Shown: in pieces, positions 39,590-50,003 of the stretch
Layout of the letters: the number at the start of each line of letters is the position of its first letter
Position numbering within the stretch: position 1 is the first letter of the stretch
NCBI GenBank assembly: GCA_025331125.1
Contig: JAOALB010000082.1
Location: forward strand, 1-64,000
Reading direction: 5' to 3'
Length of the DNA: 64,000 nucleotides
Source: Mycogone perniciosa
Taxonomy: Eukaryota; Ascomycota; Sordariomycetes; Hypocreales; Hypocreaceae
Notes under the pieces: model-generated
Told to the model about the DNA's origin: nothing
The model's database searches: none
Seen by the model: the letters and a program-made list of their open reading frames with translations, nothing else
Translations under genes and position numbers: made by a program

Positions 39590-41100
39590 GAATTAGGCTA
39601 TAGTATTATCGAATACTTTGCAGATTGTGTAGAGAACTGTTATCTGGTGTTCAAAGAGGGCCCGGCTATTAAGTCGAACCATCCCCTCTTCGGCCACCCG
39701 GGGTTTTCGGCCACCTAGCTCCACTAAAATAATATAACTTCAAAATTCTATATTAAATTCAGAAAGCTATATATAAACATAGTTTTTAAGCCTTTTATAA
39801 ACGCTATAATAGTATACTATGTAATGGTGTTTTTATATTTTATTATAAATTATTTAAAGTACTATAATTAAATAAACTTTAGTATCTTAAATATCTTACA
39901 CCTATATTTAAATATTTATATTTAATTCTCTAAATTACCTTTTATAGAAATTATATTTATATACGAAATATAAATACTTATAACTATATCTAAAAGTTTA
40001 ATGATATAATTATATATAGGACATAAATTAATATATATTTAATTAAGATATATTTAAGAACTGTTAAGATTACTATATTAATTATTAATAATCCTTAACA
40101 TTTGAGTATTAATTGTATTTAATTAAAGGGAAATAGAATTAATATAATTTATTAATAATTATGTATATATTATTATATATAATAATATAAAGTTTATATA
40201 TATTGCTTTTAATATATTTACTTATATACAATAATATAAGAAAAGATCCGTTATAAAATATTAATAGTATTTTATTTTTATTATTATATAAATTAAAAAT
40301 GTAAATATAAAGGATTTAGAAGCTTAATTTATCTTTTTCAGTATATTATTATTTATAATATATTTTCTTAGATTTCTATATATTTTAGTGAAATTAATAT
40401 AAACATTTAATAAATGTCAAAGAGTCTTACTAATTTCTATATAAACCTTAACAGATTATAAAATATATATACTTTATTTATAAAGTAAAAAAAAGCTATT
40501 ATTATAATACATAAATTCTTATTAATTGAAAATAATAATATACTTTAAAATACTATTTTTTATATATTTCTATATATTTCTATATACTTAATATAAAAGA
40601 ATTTATTAAATAGATTTTTGAAAAAGGGGTAAGTTATATATTTAGTAATATAGCTTATATAGTAATTATAATAATATAAACAAATATCTTTGAATTATTT
40701 TATATATTTCAAGATATAGATTTAATACCTATAGGCTTATCATTATATTTTCTGAATTTAATATAAAATTTTGAAGTTACATTATTTTAGTGGAGCTAGG
40801 TGGCCGAAAACCCCGGGTGGCCGAAGAGGGGTGGTTCAACTTAGCCTCAACGCTTTCTAAAGCTTTAAAAGAATTAATTTTCATGTTTAGTTGCGTAAAA
40901 GAGATTAGAGCTAAGTTTAGAGGATTACGTGCTAAAGAGTTAAAGTTACTGTTAGTATTAGGCTTTAAGCTAGAGTATATTTCAATTTACTGACTTTCCT
41001 TTAGCGATAGGCTAGGCTTAACAGTAATAGCGTTAATGCAGAGATCTATATCTACTATAGCAAGAATAGTATTCCTTGCCTTTTATTGTATTTTCTTAGG
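39590..41100 (-). pseudogene. R3 protein remnant, split by a Fot-type MITE
   Basis: Joining 41100-40843 to 39671-39590 on the minus strand, across the 1170-bp MITE, gives one continuous frame. Its stops are TAAs where CAA is expected. Readable segments include ARNTILAIVDIDLCINAITV, FNSLARNPLNLALISFTQL and ALESVEANSRALFEH. Reading across the MITE boundary in one frame confirms that the MITE split a former gene. It lies within 150 bp of the R3 terminus, so this is the N-terminal part of the first R3 protein. No known domain recognised. Confidence 0.55.
39672..40841. mobile_element. Fot1/pogo-type non-autonomous element, 1170 bp
   Basis: Terminal inverted repeats of about 95 bp, nearly identical, beginning AGTCGAACCATCCC on the left and AGTTGAACCACCCC on the right. 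The duplication is TA (39670-39671 and 40842-40843). Each TIR carries two direct copies of a TTCGGCCACC motif 18 bp apart. The tips are GC-rich, the core is AT-rich with no frame. The start AGTC-GACC and the paired CCACC motifs resemble the full element at 45385-47218, suggesting mobilisation by a related transposase. Confidence 0.85.
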
Positions 41101-41125
41101 CGTATGCTCCTTTAAGTGAAAGGGA

Positions 41126-41163
41126 CCACTGCTCGCGGGCTTTAAGGCTATCGCGAGCAGTGG
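41126..41163. repeat. Perfect 12-bp palindrome near the R3 terminus
   Basis: CCACTGCTCGCG and its exact complement CGCGAGCAGTGG are separated by 14 bp, about 85 bp inside the R3 end. R3 copy a has the same block in decayed form near 14490. It could be an RNA hairpin in the 5' leader of the R3 transcript or a protein-binding site. Confidence 0.8.
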
Positions 41164-41249
41164 TTTAGTGCTGTTAGTGGTTTAGTGGTGTTGCGTGCGA
41201 AAACGTTAACATAAGGTGCCAAGACCTGGTGTTGTAGGAGGGAAGTTGA

Positions 41250-44200
41250 AACTTATATTTAACTTGTTCAATATTATAGTGTATAGGATAGGCCTTCTAA
41301 AGTATAAACAATATGAAATGAAGAAACTACACTAAGCTCAAGTGACAACTATTTGCAGAGAGCTAATATTATGTACAATTATAGGCAACGGCCTTTACTA
41401 TTACTATCGTTAAGTATATAGTATACTATTTAAAGTAATATAAATTAAAAGAAACACTTTTAATTTCATATAAAAGTTTAACTAAATTAGCAAGATAGTA
41501 ATAATAAGCCATACATCTTAGCTTTAACTTAAAGCATTATATAAAATTAAGTTATTTAATATATTATAAAGAATCCTTCATTTTTATTATTGTCCTTAAA
41601 TAAGAGTAATGTTACCTATTAAAGGGAATTTATAATATTAAAGTATATCTAAATTATAAAACTAGTATATATTTTACAACAGTTTAATAACGCTTCAACA
41701 TAAATTTCTTACCATATAATATATAAAATAACTAAACGTTTAAAATGTCAATTATATACTAAACTTTCACTTTTATTCATGTTTTAATAATTATGCATTA
41801 ATTATAAGATTTTAATTAGGATATAATATCCTAAGAAGCAATTACTTATATTATACTTAATACTACAAAAGAGATAATAGGAATAAGCTATCATATTAAA
41901 ACTAATTGTTTAAATAGTCATTAATAATTATGTTTATTAATACAGCTTATATTATATAATTGCAATTATACTACACTATTTAGTATTAATATATAAGCTT
42001 TATATTAATATATACCTATGAACCTTTGTATATATCCCTTAAAAATCAACCCAGATAACTGTAAATATTACACAAACAGTTTATTATTTTTGGAATATAA
42101 GAACATTTTATTTATAATACTAATGCTGATATAAAATAAACTCTTTATATAACTTCAATATTTTCAAGTTCTTTTTATTTAGAAATTATATTCATAAATT
42201 GACCTTCTTTACAATAAATCGCTCTTTTAAATATATTAGTTAATTCACCTTGATTTATAGTTAGTAATGGAGATTTAATGTATATAACGTTTACTCTGTT
42301 TTTTCACGTTAGATAATATATCCTTTTTCCTTCATGATAGATAATCTTTTGAATAGCATGTACTTTACTTATCAAGAAGTTATTTTTTAATATATCACCA
42401 TATAATCACTCCAATGATATATATAAATCTTATACTATCTTTTACCCTTTTTATTACTGTTTTGCTTATTTATTTACTAAATTAATATTGTATTTCTTTT
42501 TTTATTAATTAATTGAAATAGCTTTATATGATAGTTATATTTCAAAAGAATAGTGCATTTTATTAATTAATTTCTTAGTTATTCAACACTGATTATGTTA
42601 AAAATAATAAACATTTTTATTAAATCAACTATAGTTTATATATATGTATGAATGAGATTAAACCTTTCAATCTATATATTTTAATATATTATTTAGTCAA
42701 AGGGAATATATACGTATTAATATATCCTTTGGAAATTAACTAAAAAGACTTTACCTTTTAATCAAATATATATTTTTAAGCCACTCTTAAAAATAAATTA
42801 CTTGATCAATATATGAATACTTTCTATTTAAATTGAATCTGTTTTAATATAAAAACAGGAGGGGTATAGATTTCAATTAATATTATTATATTCAAACACT
42901 AAATTAAAACTAAATTACTATTTAAGCTTATCCCTTTGACTTTACTAAATAGCTATTTCCCTTTATGTCTTCTTTTACAGTTTTCAAGCTGTCTTATCAT
43001 AATTATTACTAATAGCGATAATAGCATCTTTATTTCTCTAGTATCATTTTAATCTGAACTTTATATAGTGTTTTATATAATGCGTTATATAAGTTTGACT
43101 GGCTGATTGTTATTATTTGTATTGCAAATGAACTTAAAATAAATGTTAATAATACTTTTATCTTTATTTTCCTAAACATGCTTTAATATTTTAATCAAGA
43201 ATTAATAGTACATGTACTGTCCTATATTACAGGGTGGCAAAACTTCTCGAGCCGTCGTTAGGCACATCTGCGCGAAATAATTGCTCAAACTTTCAGTAAA
43301 TAACTTTGTTTAATAGAAAGAGTATGATTCTTTTCTTACATCAGTAATAACCTTATTTTCCTTCTTTTTAAAAAGCTTTATAAACGTTTTATTTAAGACT
43401 ATAAAACGCAGTAATTTCTTTTGCTTTATTATATAATTAAACTATTATTCAAAAGTGAAAGTCTTTCTTCACATATTAATAATATAGACTTTACCTTTAT
43501 AGTACTGCTTCTTTAACTTATCAACCTTTATATAAATATAGCCCTTGGGCTTTTCAAGTTACTGCTTTCTCTGCTTTTCTATATTCTTTTTCCAATTTAG
43601 TATATCTCAGCAGCAGATTTCTTCAAGATCAATGCTTATAATAAATCAGCGTCTGAATGAAATTATTCTCCTATATCTCTATATACTCAAAAGCCTTTCA
43701 CTTGAGCAATCTTTATCAATAATGAAATAATAAATATATAACTCAATCGTAATCGTCTTTATAATAATAAGGCTTATTAAATAAAACGATTTATAAGTTA
43801 GTAAGTTTAAAATACTAAAATAACGCTTTTAAATATATGATATTACATTTATAGCTTAATTAAAGCAACGCTGTTCAAGCTAAAGCGCTGTATACATTAT
43901 TAATAGCCGCCTACATTCTTTACTACCGTAGAAAGACCAGTATTATGTAATAAGGTTGTTACCTAAAGGGAATATTTTAATTTTGTTGAAATTTCAATAT
44001 AATATTGAAGGCTATAAAGACTGTATTATATACTATATTTAAATTATGTAGCTTATATAAATATTTCTTCAAGACCCTTGATTAAATTTCAATTAAAGAA
44101 CTCTTGAAGATAAATTAAAGTGAAATGAATGTTTTAATCATATTTACTGTAATAATAAATATATAGGATTTTAAATTATTAGATTAAAGACTTTGTATTA

Positions 44201-44892
44201 CTATATATGTATTATTGAAACCATAACTTAAGTTCTCTTTTCAAAACAATCAAGCTAGTTTTCATTTCTATTGTTATTGCAATACTTTAAAAGCTCAATT
44301 TAATACTGTATAATTATTCTTAATATTTAGAATCTTAAAATATTTACAGGCTTTATTAATAGCTTTAATGTAAGTTTGCTTAACTATATAAAATAATCTT
44401 AAAGCTATTTAAAATACTGTATTCTATTAAAATTAAAGAAATTCAAGTTTCATTTGTACTAAGGTTTATTAGCAGAATTTAAAACATATACCTTGATTAT
44501 AGATAATCCGCTTCATTGAAGCTACTTAATATATATAATAAAAGAGTTACCTTTATTATTTATTCAAGTTTAAAGCTGCTTGAAAGAGAGGAGATAAAGA
44601 TTAATTTACTTGAAGGAGGCGATAGCTTAAGTTATAATTGCTGAATTAATGGTAAGTTTAATAGCAGTAGCGCAAATAAAAAAAGGCTTTTTTTATATTG
44701 AATCTAAAAAGGCAATTGCAATTAGCTATTATAATGGCACCAGCTTTAAAAGCATTACTTTAAATTATTATAGTAGGAATTAATTAGTTAATATACTTTT
44801 TTCTTAGTTATATACAGATTATATTATACATTAAATTAATGAAAGAAAAGGCTAAAGAGGCTTGCTTTTTATAATAGCTTATAAATGTTATA
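41250..44892. other. Long AT-rich region with no identified gene
   Basis: Not matched to the L1, L2, MU or R3 families of this window, except a short L1 LTR trace at 43231-43273. It is less saturated with stops than L2 or MU interiors but still holds no frame I can support; a 61-codon frame at 43545-43730 is low-complexity. If the hairpin at 44893-44923 is a Helitron end, part of this region may be its body. Confidence 0.4.
43231..43273 (-). repeat. L1 LTR fragment
   Basis: A short GC-richer stretch matching the outer end of an L1 LTR on the minus strand (GGTGGCAA, CTCGAGCCGT, GGCACATCTG). It lacks the rest of the LTR and any target duplication. Confidence 0.45.
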
Positions 44893-44941
44893 CCTAATTA
44901 AAAGGCAAAGCCTTTCAATTAGGTTCTAGAGGACCTACTAA
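44893..44941 (+). mobile_element. Possible Helitron-type 3' end, copy 2
   Basis: A 14-bp stem with one mismatch (CCTAATTAAAAGGC, loop AAA, GCCTTTCAATTAGG) is followed 14 bases later by CTAA (44938-44941) and then T. A hairpin a short distance before CTRR, with T following, is the Helitron 3' signature. The copy at 17066-17115 has the same arrangement in reverse. No 5' TC end or helicase was found, so this could also be another repeat with a terminal hairpin. Confidence 0.45.
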
Positions 44942-45384
44942 TATATAATATTTAGTTATTATTTCATTTTTATGGATTTACAAAAGGTTTTAAAAGTCTT
45001 TATATAACCTGTTTTTGAATATGTTAAAAACTATATATACTATAATATTATATAGGTGATTAGATATTAATTATAAAATGGAATTAATGAAAGTTTTCTA
45101 CTTGTAATATCACGGTTTTATTTAATTTTGAAGAATTTATTATACTTATAATTAATTCTGCATATTATACATTCAACTTCATTTTACACAGGAAACCTTG
45201 TACTTTTAATAACATTATAACATATCTTTTACAATAGACCTTATTTTGTTCAATATTTGCATTTCATATTCCTGTTATTAGTAAATTATTTGGCACAGAG
45301 GTGCTTGGCGCCAGCTGCACAGATATGCCTGGCAATAGCTCGAGAGCCGTTGCCACCTTATGATAGATAACAGTGCATGATATA

Positions 45385-47218
45385 AGTCAGACCACCTATT
45401 TTCCCGCCACCCCTAGTTTCCCGCCACCTTTATCATTCCAATTCAACACCAACACCACAACATCGCGATCGCGTTCTTTTACGCCTTTCTATCGTTTTTT
45501 TTTAATAAAAATATTTCTATTATTACAATGCCCAAATACACGGAAGAAAGCGTTCAAAACGCGCTTAAAGAGATTAATGATGGCATAAGTCAGCGAAAAG
45601 CTTCACAACGCTGGGGAATTCCACGAAGAACACTCTAAGACCGATTAAACGGTGCTATACCCCAGAAAATTGCCCACGAATCCCAGCAAAGGCTTGCCAA
45701 AGAGCAGGAAAATCATCTCTGCCAATGGATTTTAGACCAAGCTGCCCTAGGGTATCCCCCAACCCATCAACAGCTTAAACTTTTCGCGACAAGGATACTT
45801 GAAGCTGGCGGCGATACAGAACCACTCAGCAAACACTGGGTTCATGGTTCTTTGCGCCGTAATCCGGAAATCAAGACATTAAGAGGCAGGTCAATGGATT
45901 CAGCACGAATTAACGGTGCTTCAACTGAAAAAATCAAGGGATTCTTCGAGCTTCTGAAGCTGCCTGTAGTCCAAGCTATTGGCCCTGAAAATCGATACAA
46001 TATGGATGAGACGGGGATTCTCGAGGGCCGTGGATGCAATGGCCTGGTACTTGGGAACTCACAGAAGACAGCTGTTATGAAGAAACAGCCTGGATCGAGG
46101 TCTTGGACCACGATTATTGAGTGTATCTCGGCAACAGGCCGGGCTATTGAACCATTGGTTATTTTCAAAGGAATAACCATTCAACAACAATGGTTTCCCC
46201 AAGAACTTGATTTCCTAGCTAATTGGAACTTCTCATCAGAGAAAGGTTGGACTAGCGATTTAATCGGTTTAAAATGGCTCAAAGAGGTCTTTATCCCCCA
46301 GACTAAGCCAGCACGAAAAGGGAAGCGACTTTTAATTGTTGATGGCCATGAAAGTCATTCTACTAATGATTTTCTCTATGAATGCTATCAGAATGATATT
46401 TATCTTCTATTCCTGCCGCCACATTCTTCCCACGTTCTCCAGCCTCTTGATATCTCGGTTTTTGGGCCCGTGAAAAGTGTATATCGCCGTGAGATTACAC
46501 TTGTTGGATATGACGATTCTACACCAATTGGCAAGGCAGGGTTTCTTCGTTGCTATGCTTTAGCAAGAACTGCAGCTTTAATAAGCAGGAATATTAGGGC
46601 AGGATGGCTTGGATCAGGACTATGGCCAGAAAATATAGCCAAGCCGTTGATGAACCCTATGGTTATGAATAACCCAGCACCACCACGAACACCAGCTGTG
46701 GTAGCAACCCAGAACATAAGGGAAACGATCAATCATAGTCTTCTTCCAACACCACAGCGGTCTAGTCAAGTCCGGGACCTTATTCGCGATGCTGCAACAG
46801 ATAGTCCAGTTGACAAAACTATGCGGCTTTTATTCTGGAAAGTTGGCAGGGGTCTAGACCAACAGAACACTAAGCTTGCAGCGGCTGAGGCCCAGATTAA
46901 GCATCTTCTGCTTCAAGTTGACCATTTGCGACCACAGAAAAGACAGAAAGTTGATGAAGATCCTAATAAACGGTGCACCCGGATCAAGGAGGTAATGGAG
47001 ACCCGTGCTAAGCTTAAACCAGCTATAGTTGCAGCGTCAATGGAGAATTTCCGATTTGAAGACATGTGCTTTGAATGGCAGCTTTAGATATATCGGAAAA
47101 CACTAAAATGTAGATATCTTGACTTTATTATTGTGTTGTAATTGATGGTGTTGTGTGGTGTTCCAATTCCTCTCTGGATGGCGGGAAAAGGGGTGGCGGG
47201 AAAATGGGTGGTCTGACT
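45385..47218 (+). mobile_element. Fot1/pogo-type DNA transposon, full length, 1834 bp
   Basis: Terminal inverted repeats of about 40 bp: the left begins AGTCAGACCACCTATTTTCC and the right is the inverse of AGTCAGACCACCCATTTTCC. The duplication is TA (45383-45384 and 47219-47220). Two TTTCCCGCCACC motifs lie 18 bp apart in the left end; in the right end the inner motif is altered to CCCGCCATC. The element holds one transposase gene and sits inside an L1 LTR. Its composition is near 45-50% GC against far lower values around it, so it arrived late or largely escaped RIP. Length, TA target, TIRs and the DD35D protein all fit the Fot1 group of the Tc1/mariner-pogo superfamily. Confidence 0.96.
45528..47087 (+). 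pseudogene. Fot1/pogo-type DDE transposase with one in-frame stop
   Basis: The frame from ATG at 45528 to TAG at 47085 encodes 519 residues, the usual size for Fot1-type transposases, which cut and paste the element at TA sites in the nucleus. It contains an N-terminal helix-turn-helix (about 1-45; ASQRWGIPRRTL), a CENP-B/Tc5-type DNA-binding region (about 55-115), and the catalytic domain with Asp160 (YNMDETGI), Asp272 (LIVDGHESH) and Asp308 (HVLQPLDISVFGP), a DD35D triad. A Lys-rich, possibly coiled-coil tail spans about 440-505. Codon 37 (45636-45638) is TAA where a CAA would fit, a single CpA-to-TpA change. Reading resumes in the same frame, so this is a point mutation and not a frameshift. 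Without readthrough the protein would lack its DNA-binding domain. Confidence 0.93.
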
Positions 47219-47310
47219 TAGCTTTACCTCTCCTCCGGTTAGCTTATCAGTTAGTCTTTTTCATCCCACCTTTTTGTGCCTTAAAAGCTTTCTTCGATCA
47301 CGTTGTAATA

Positions 47311-47690
47311 TCATTTTAACTATAGTTATTTATAAGAATTGTCTTTTAAATTGATAATTATTTATTTATTGTTAATAGAATATATATATATATCTTTCAT
47401 TTTATACTTATTTAATATATAAAATATGAAAACCTTATAGTTGAATTAAGTATAAAGTTATACTTTGTAAATGTTGTTAATTACTGGATTTACTTTTTCA
47501 ATTATTAATTGCCAATTATAAATGAATATAAACTTTCCAAATTAATTAATATTATATATACTTTATAAATATATAGCCTTTTTATTTAAATACTTAAATA
47601 ATGGGTTATTATTACTATATCTTTTTTCTATATTATATAACTAGCCTTTGTTTTTATTAAGTAATATAAATACAAACTTATTTAAAATAA
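47311..47690. other. AT-rich stretch between L1 LTR and gag, copy c
   Basis: Occupies the place of the L1 leader and PBS but does not match that of the complete copy; the PBS is not recognisable. Probably rearranged or replaced sequence. Confidence 0.4.
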
Positions 47691-48096
47691 AGGAAATTTA
47701 AGCTATTGGATTATTTTTAAACATTTTAGCTTTTTTACCATAATATTATTTATAATATTTATTATCTTGATAGCTGGCAGCTATAGAATTTAATAAGCTT
47801 TTAAGTTATATTAAGTAATATTTATAAAGATAAATAATAAATATATATTTTATAAGTTAAAATAATAATTTTAATAAATTAATTTATATAGTTGAACAAA
47901 TATTATAAGAGCTAATAAAAGAAAATGAACTTTTCTATTAATATATTAAATGTTTAATAACTTGACAGACAAAAGGCTATATTAAAGCTATTATTAGATA
48001 AGAGGCTAATATATAGTTATAAAGACATTAGCTTAAAGGTTTACTTTTACTATAGATTAGATTATATTTAGTATTATCGATTACATAATATATATA

Positions 48097-48673
48097 GAGA
48101 ATTACTATTTACATACACGCATACTTCTATTTATATATAACTTTTAAATTTGCCTTATTTCCCTTTTATCTATACACTGCTATTAAACTATAGTATATAA
48201 AGTATAAAGTATAGAGCATATTAAGTACTCCGTAGTATAAATGTATTAAAAAGCGGTAATTATAAAAATGTAATAAAGCGCGTATAACTATATTATTATT
48301 AATTAATTATACATATATAATCCTTAATTACTGCTCTTTATTTATTAGCTTAATAGCTATATATGCTTTAGCCTTCCCGTATAATCCTCTATATAGGCTA
48401 TAGTATAGTATCCTATATAGCCGGGATAACCTCTTTAAGGTCTATGCTTATTATATTATTACATTATGAAGCCCCTAATAATAATATAACTGCCCTGGCT
48501 TAGCTATAAGGCTAACTACGAGGCTAACCTTATAGTTAACCTCGGCCACTACTTCAAGAAGCCTGTAATAAGGCTGCTATTATAGGATGCGAGGAATTGG
48601 CTAAAACTCAAGTGGGGTAAATTTGAAAATTATATACAAATAGAAATATACGTATATATAAATAGTAATTCTC
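48097..48673. mobile_element. MU-derived MITE, 577 bp
   Basis: Ends GAGAATTACTATTTAC and the inverse GTAATTCTC belong to the MU TIR (about 65 bp each side, ending in CAAATTTACCCCACTT on the right). The interior matches only the right-hand, non-transposase part of MU (50250-50520). It retains more GC than full MU copies. No 8-bp duplication is found; compared with intact L1, about 860 bp of target (equivalent to 52466-53324) is missing at the insertion point, which would explain this. Confidence 0.85.
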
Positions 48674-49260
48674 TTAGTAGATAATAGCTTGAATATAAAT
48701 AATATTTTAAATAACAAAGGTAAAAGCCTATTATAAGGTGCTTTATATACCTGCTATTTAAAAATATAATGAAACTATTATTATTACAATATATATAATA
48801 AGCGGTTAATAGATAATAAACAGTATAATAGCTAAAATAAATATAAAATAATTATATAAATGCCCTTTTTAATTTATTTTATAGGCGGTATATATACTAA
48901 TATCCCCAAAAGAGAAAACGGTATAATAAAGATAATCTATATTTAAGCCTATTAGATGCATTATTAAATAAAGGCTATAATTATAAATAACAATATTTAA
49001 AATAATAGCTAATTAAATTTAAACTAAAAGCGATTATATGAAATACTTTAAAGAAAAAGGAGATTGTTTTTTATAGACGATAGTATATTTATAGAGGTTT
49101 AATACTGTTCATAGACGCCTATCGCGATTACGCGATAATAGGTTATATAGAAGATATTTACAAGGGTATATCCATTTTATTGCGCATAGGAGCTATAAAA
49201 TAGTATCAGAGTTAGTTATTAATGTAATAGATAAAGAAGTGTAGAAGAGGATTTACTCTG

Positions 49261-49466
49261 CGCTAATAGATCCATGCGTTTATTGACAGATTGAAAATAG
49301 ATATAAGCTAAGCGCAGAGGCAGCTAGATGCAATAATATACGACTATAAGGAATATATGCGAGGCGATTCGGTTTGCGGGTTTGCCATGGTCATGCGTTT
49401 GGCCAAAGCATGCGATCTACGATCTGATAAAGCGCTGAGGCTGTTGCCCGCAGACAACAGCTCTTG
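49261..49466 (+). pseudogene. L1 internal protein segment, lightly mutated
   Basis: In this frame the only interruptions before a final TGA (49465-49467) are TAA/TAG at codons where CAA/CAG is plausible. The translation includes AFIDRLKIDIS, AIIYDYKEYMRGDSV and FAMVMRLAKACDLRSDKAL, a helical, charged protein. The RIP-degraded counterpart at 53975-54160 keeps the same frame (YNYKEYI, LAKVYNL), supporting that it was coding. It lies 1.3-1.4 kb after the gag start, so it may be a second part of gag or the start of pol. No known domain recognised. Confidence 0.5.
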
Positions 49467-49864
49467 AAAAGATATATGATTAACCCAGACGTTGATAAAG
49501 TTCATGTTGGTTTCAAAGTCGATATACACTTACGCCGAGTCGAAGGGCTGGAGGGCCGAACAGCTAATTCAAAGACGCAAATCGTCGCATTTTAGACAGA
49601 CGCCGTTATGCGCGAAAAGACAGTCAACCAGTTGCAGGCTATAGTAGGACAATTGTGGGAAGAGGTAACTGCATGAAAGATAAACTGTGGAATAATAGCG
49701 AAATAGAATAAAAGTTTAAAGGCATTAATTTAGATTGCTCATAATAAAACTTAATAACTATAAATCATTATAGGAATAAAGGAGGATATAAATAAAGAAT
49801 AATATTTTTAAAAAACTATTATTAAAGGACTATAAAGATATAAGTATTTTTTTAAATGGGTAAT

Positions 49865-50003
49865 TAGTATAAATAAACATAATAACAGCTTGCGCTATAA
49901 CTACTTTACAGTAAACTATAATAATTAGGTAGCCTTTTATAGTTCTGACCTTGGTTTAATTTCTTATATATTTACTTTTTTACCTTTTCACACTTTTATA
50001 AAA
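49865..50003 (+). repeat. L1 LTR, degraded
   Basis: Aligns with the shorter L1 LTR subtype from TAGTATAAATA (TGGCACAGACG) through the hairpin remnant AACAGCTTGCGCTATAAC to CACTTTTATAAAA. No matching 5-bp duplication is left. It lies about 60 bp outside MU copy 3. Confidence 0.7.

Larger units (their letters stand above)
25690..41249 (-). mobile_element. R3 unclassified transposable element, copy b (split by L2)
   Basis: R3 sequence occupies 25690-28056 and resumes at 35829-41249; the complete L2 element sits between, duplicating TTTTC. Later guests are a solo L1 LTR (27630), an M2 MITE (38145) and a Fot-type MITE (39672). Excluding these, about 6 kb of R3 remains. The minus strand carries a readable frame near the right end (39590-41100). 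There are no LTRs or TIRs: the shared right terminus is not repeated inside. Length and polarity would suit a Tad-like LINE, but no endonuclease or reverse transcriptase motif could be recognised after RIP. Confidence 0.6.
45291..47310 (+). repeat. L1 5' LTR, copy c, interrupted by the Fot element
   Basis: Outer parts 45291-45384 and 47221-47310 together form a 184-bp LTR of the longer subtype, TGGCACAGAGG...CACGTTGTAATA. It keeps many CpA and TpG sites, so it is one of the least mutated L1 LTRs. Confidence 0.85.
45291..49680 (+). mobile_element. L1 LTR retrotransposon, copy c, 5' part
   Basis: 5' LTR (45291-47310, split by the Fot element), then gag-like sequence from about 47690 matching 52090-52465, then a MU MITE (48097-48673), then further internal sequence to about 49680 matching 53325-54180. 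It stops there without a 3' LTR. Its last 400 bp are much less mutated than the rest. The presumed left duplication TTATT (45286-45290) has no partner because the 3' end is missing. Confidence 0.75.

Noticed and set aside
40790..40993. 67-codon plus-strand frame
   Set aside because: It begins inside the TIR of the 1170-bp element and runs into R3. The frame supported by continuity across the insertion is on the other strand.
25290..41249. R3 termini at 25395 and 41249 as a pair of LTRs
   Set aside because: Both copies stop at the same outer base and similarity does not extend beyond it into the element, so they are the ends of two elements.
45373..45588. 71-codon frame at the left end of the Fot element
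   Set aside because: It crosses the TIR and the transposase start in another frame.
45842..46180. 112-codon minus-strand frame
   Set aside because: Antisense shadow of the Fot-type transposase.
49344..49529. 61-codon minus-strand frame
   Set aside because: Antisense to the better supported L1 internal frame at 49261-49466.
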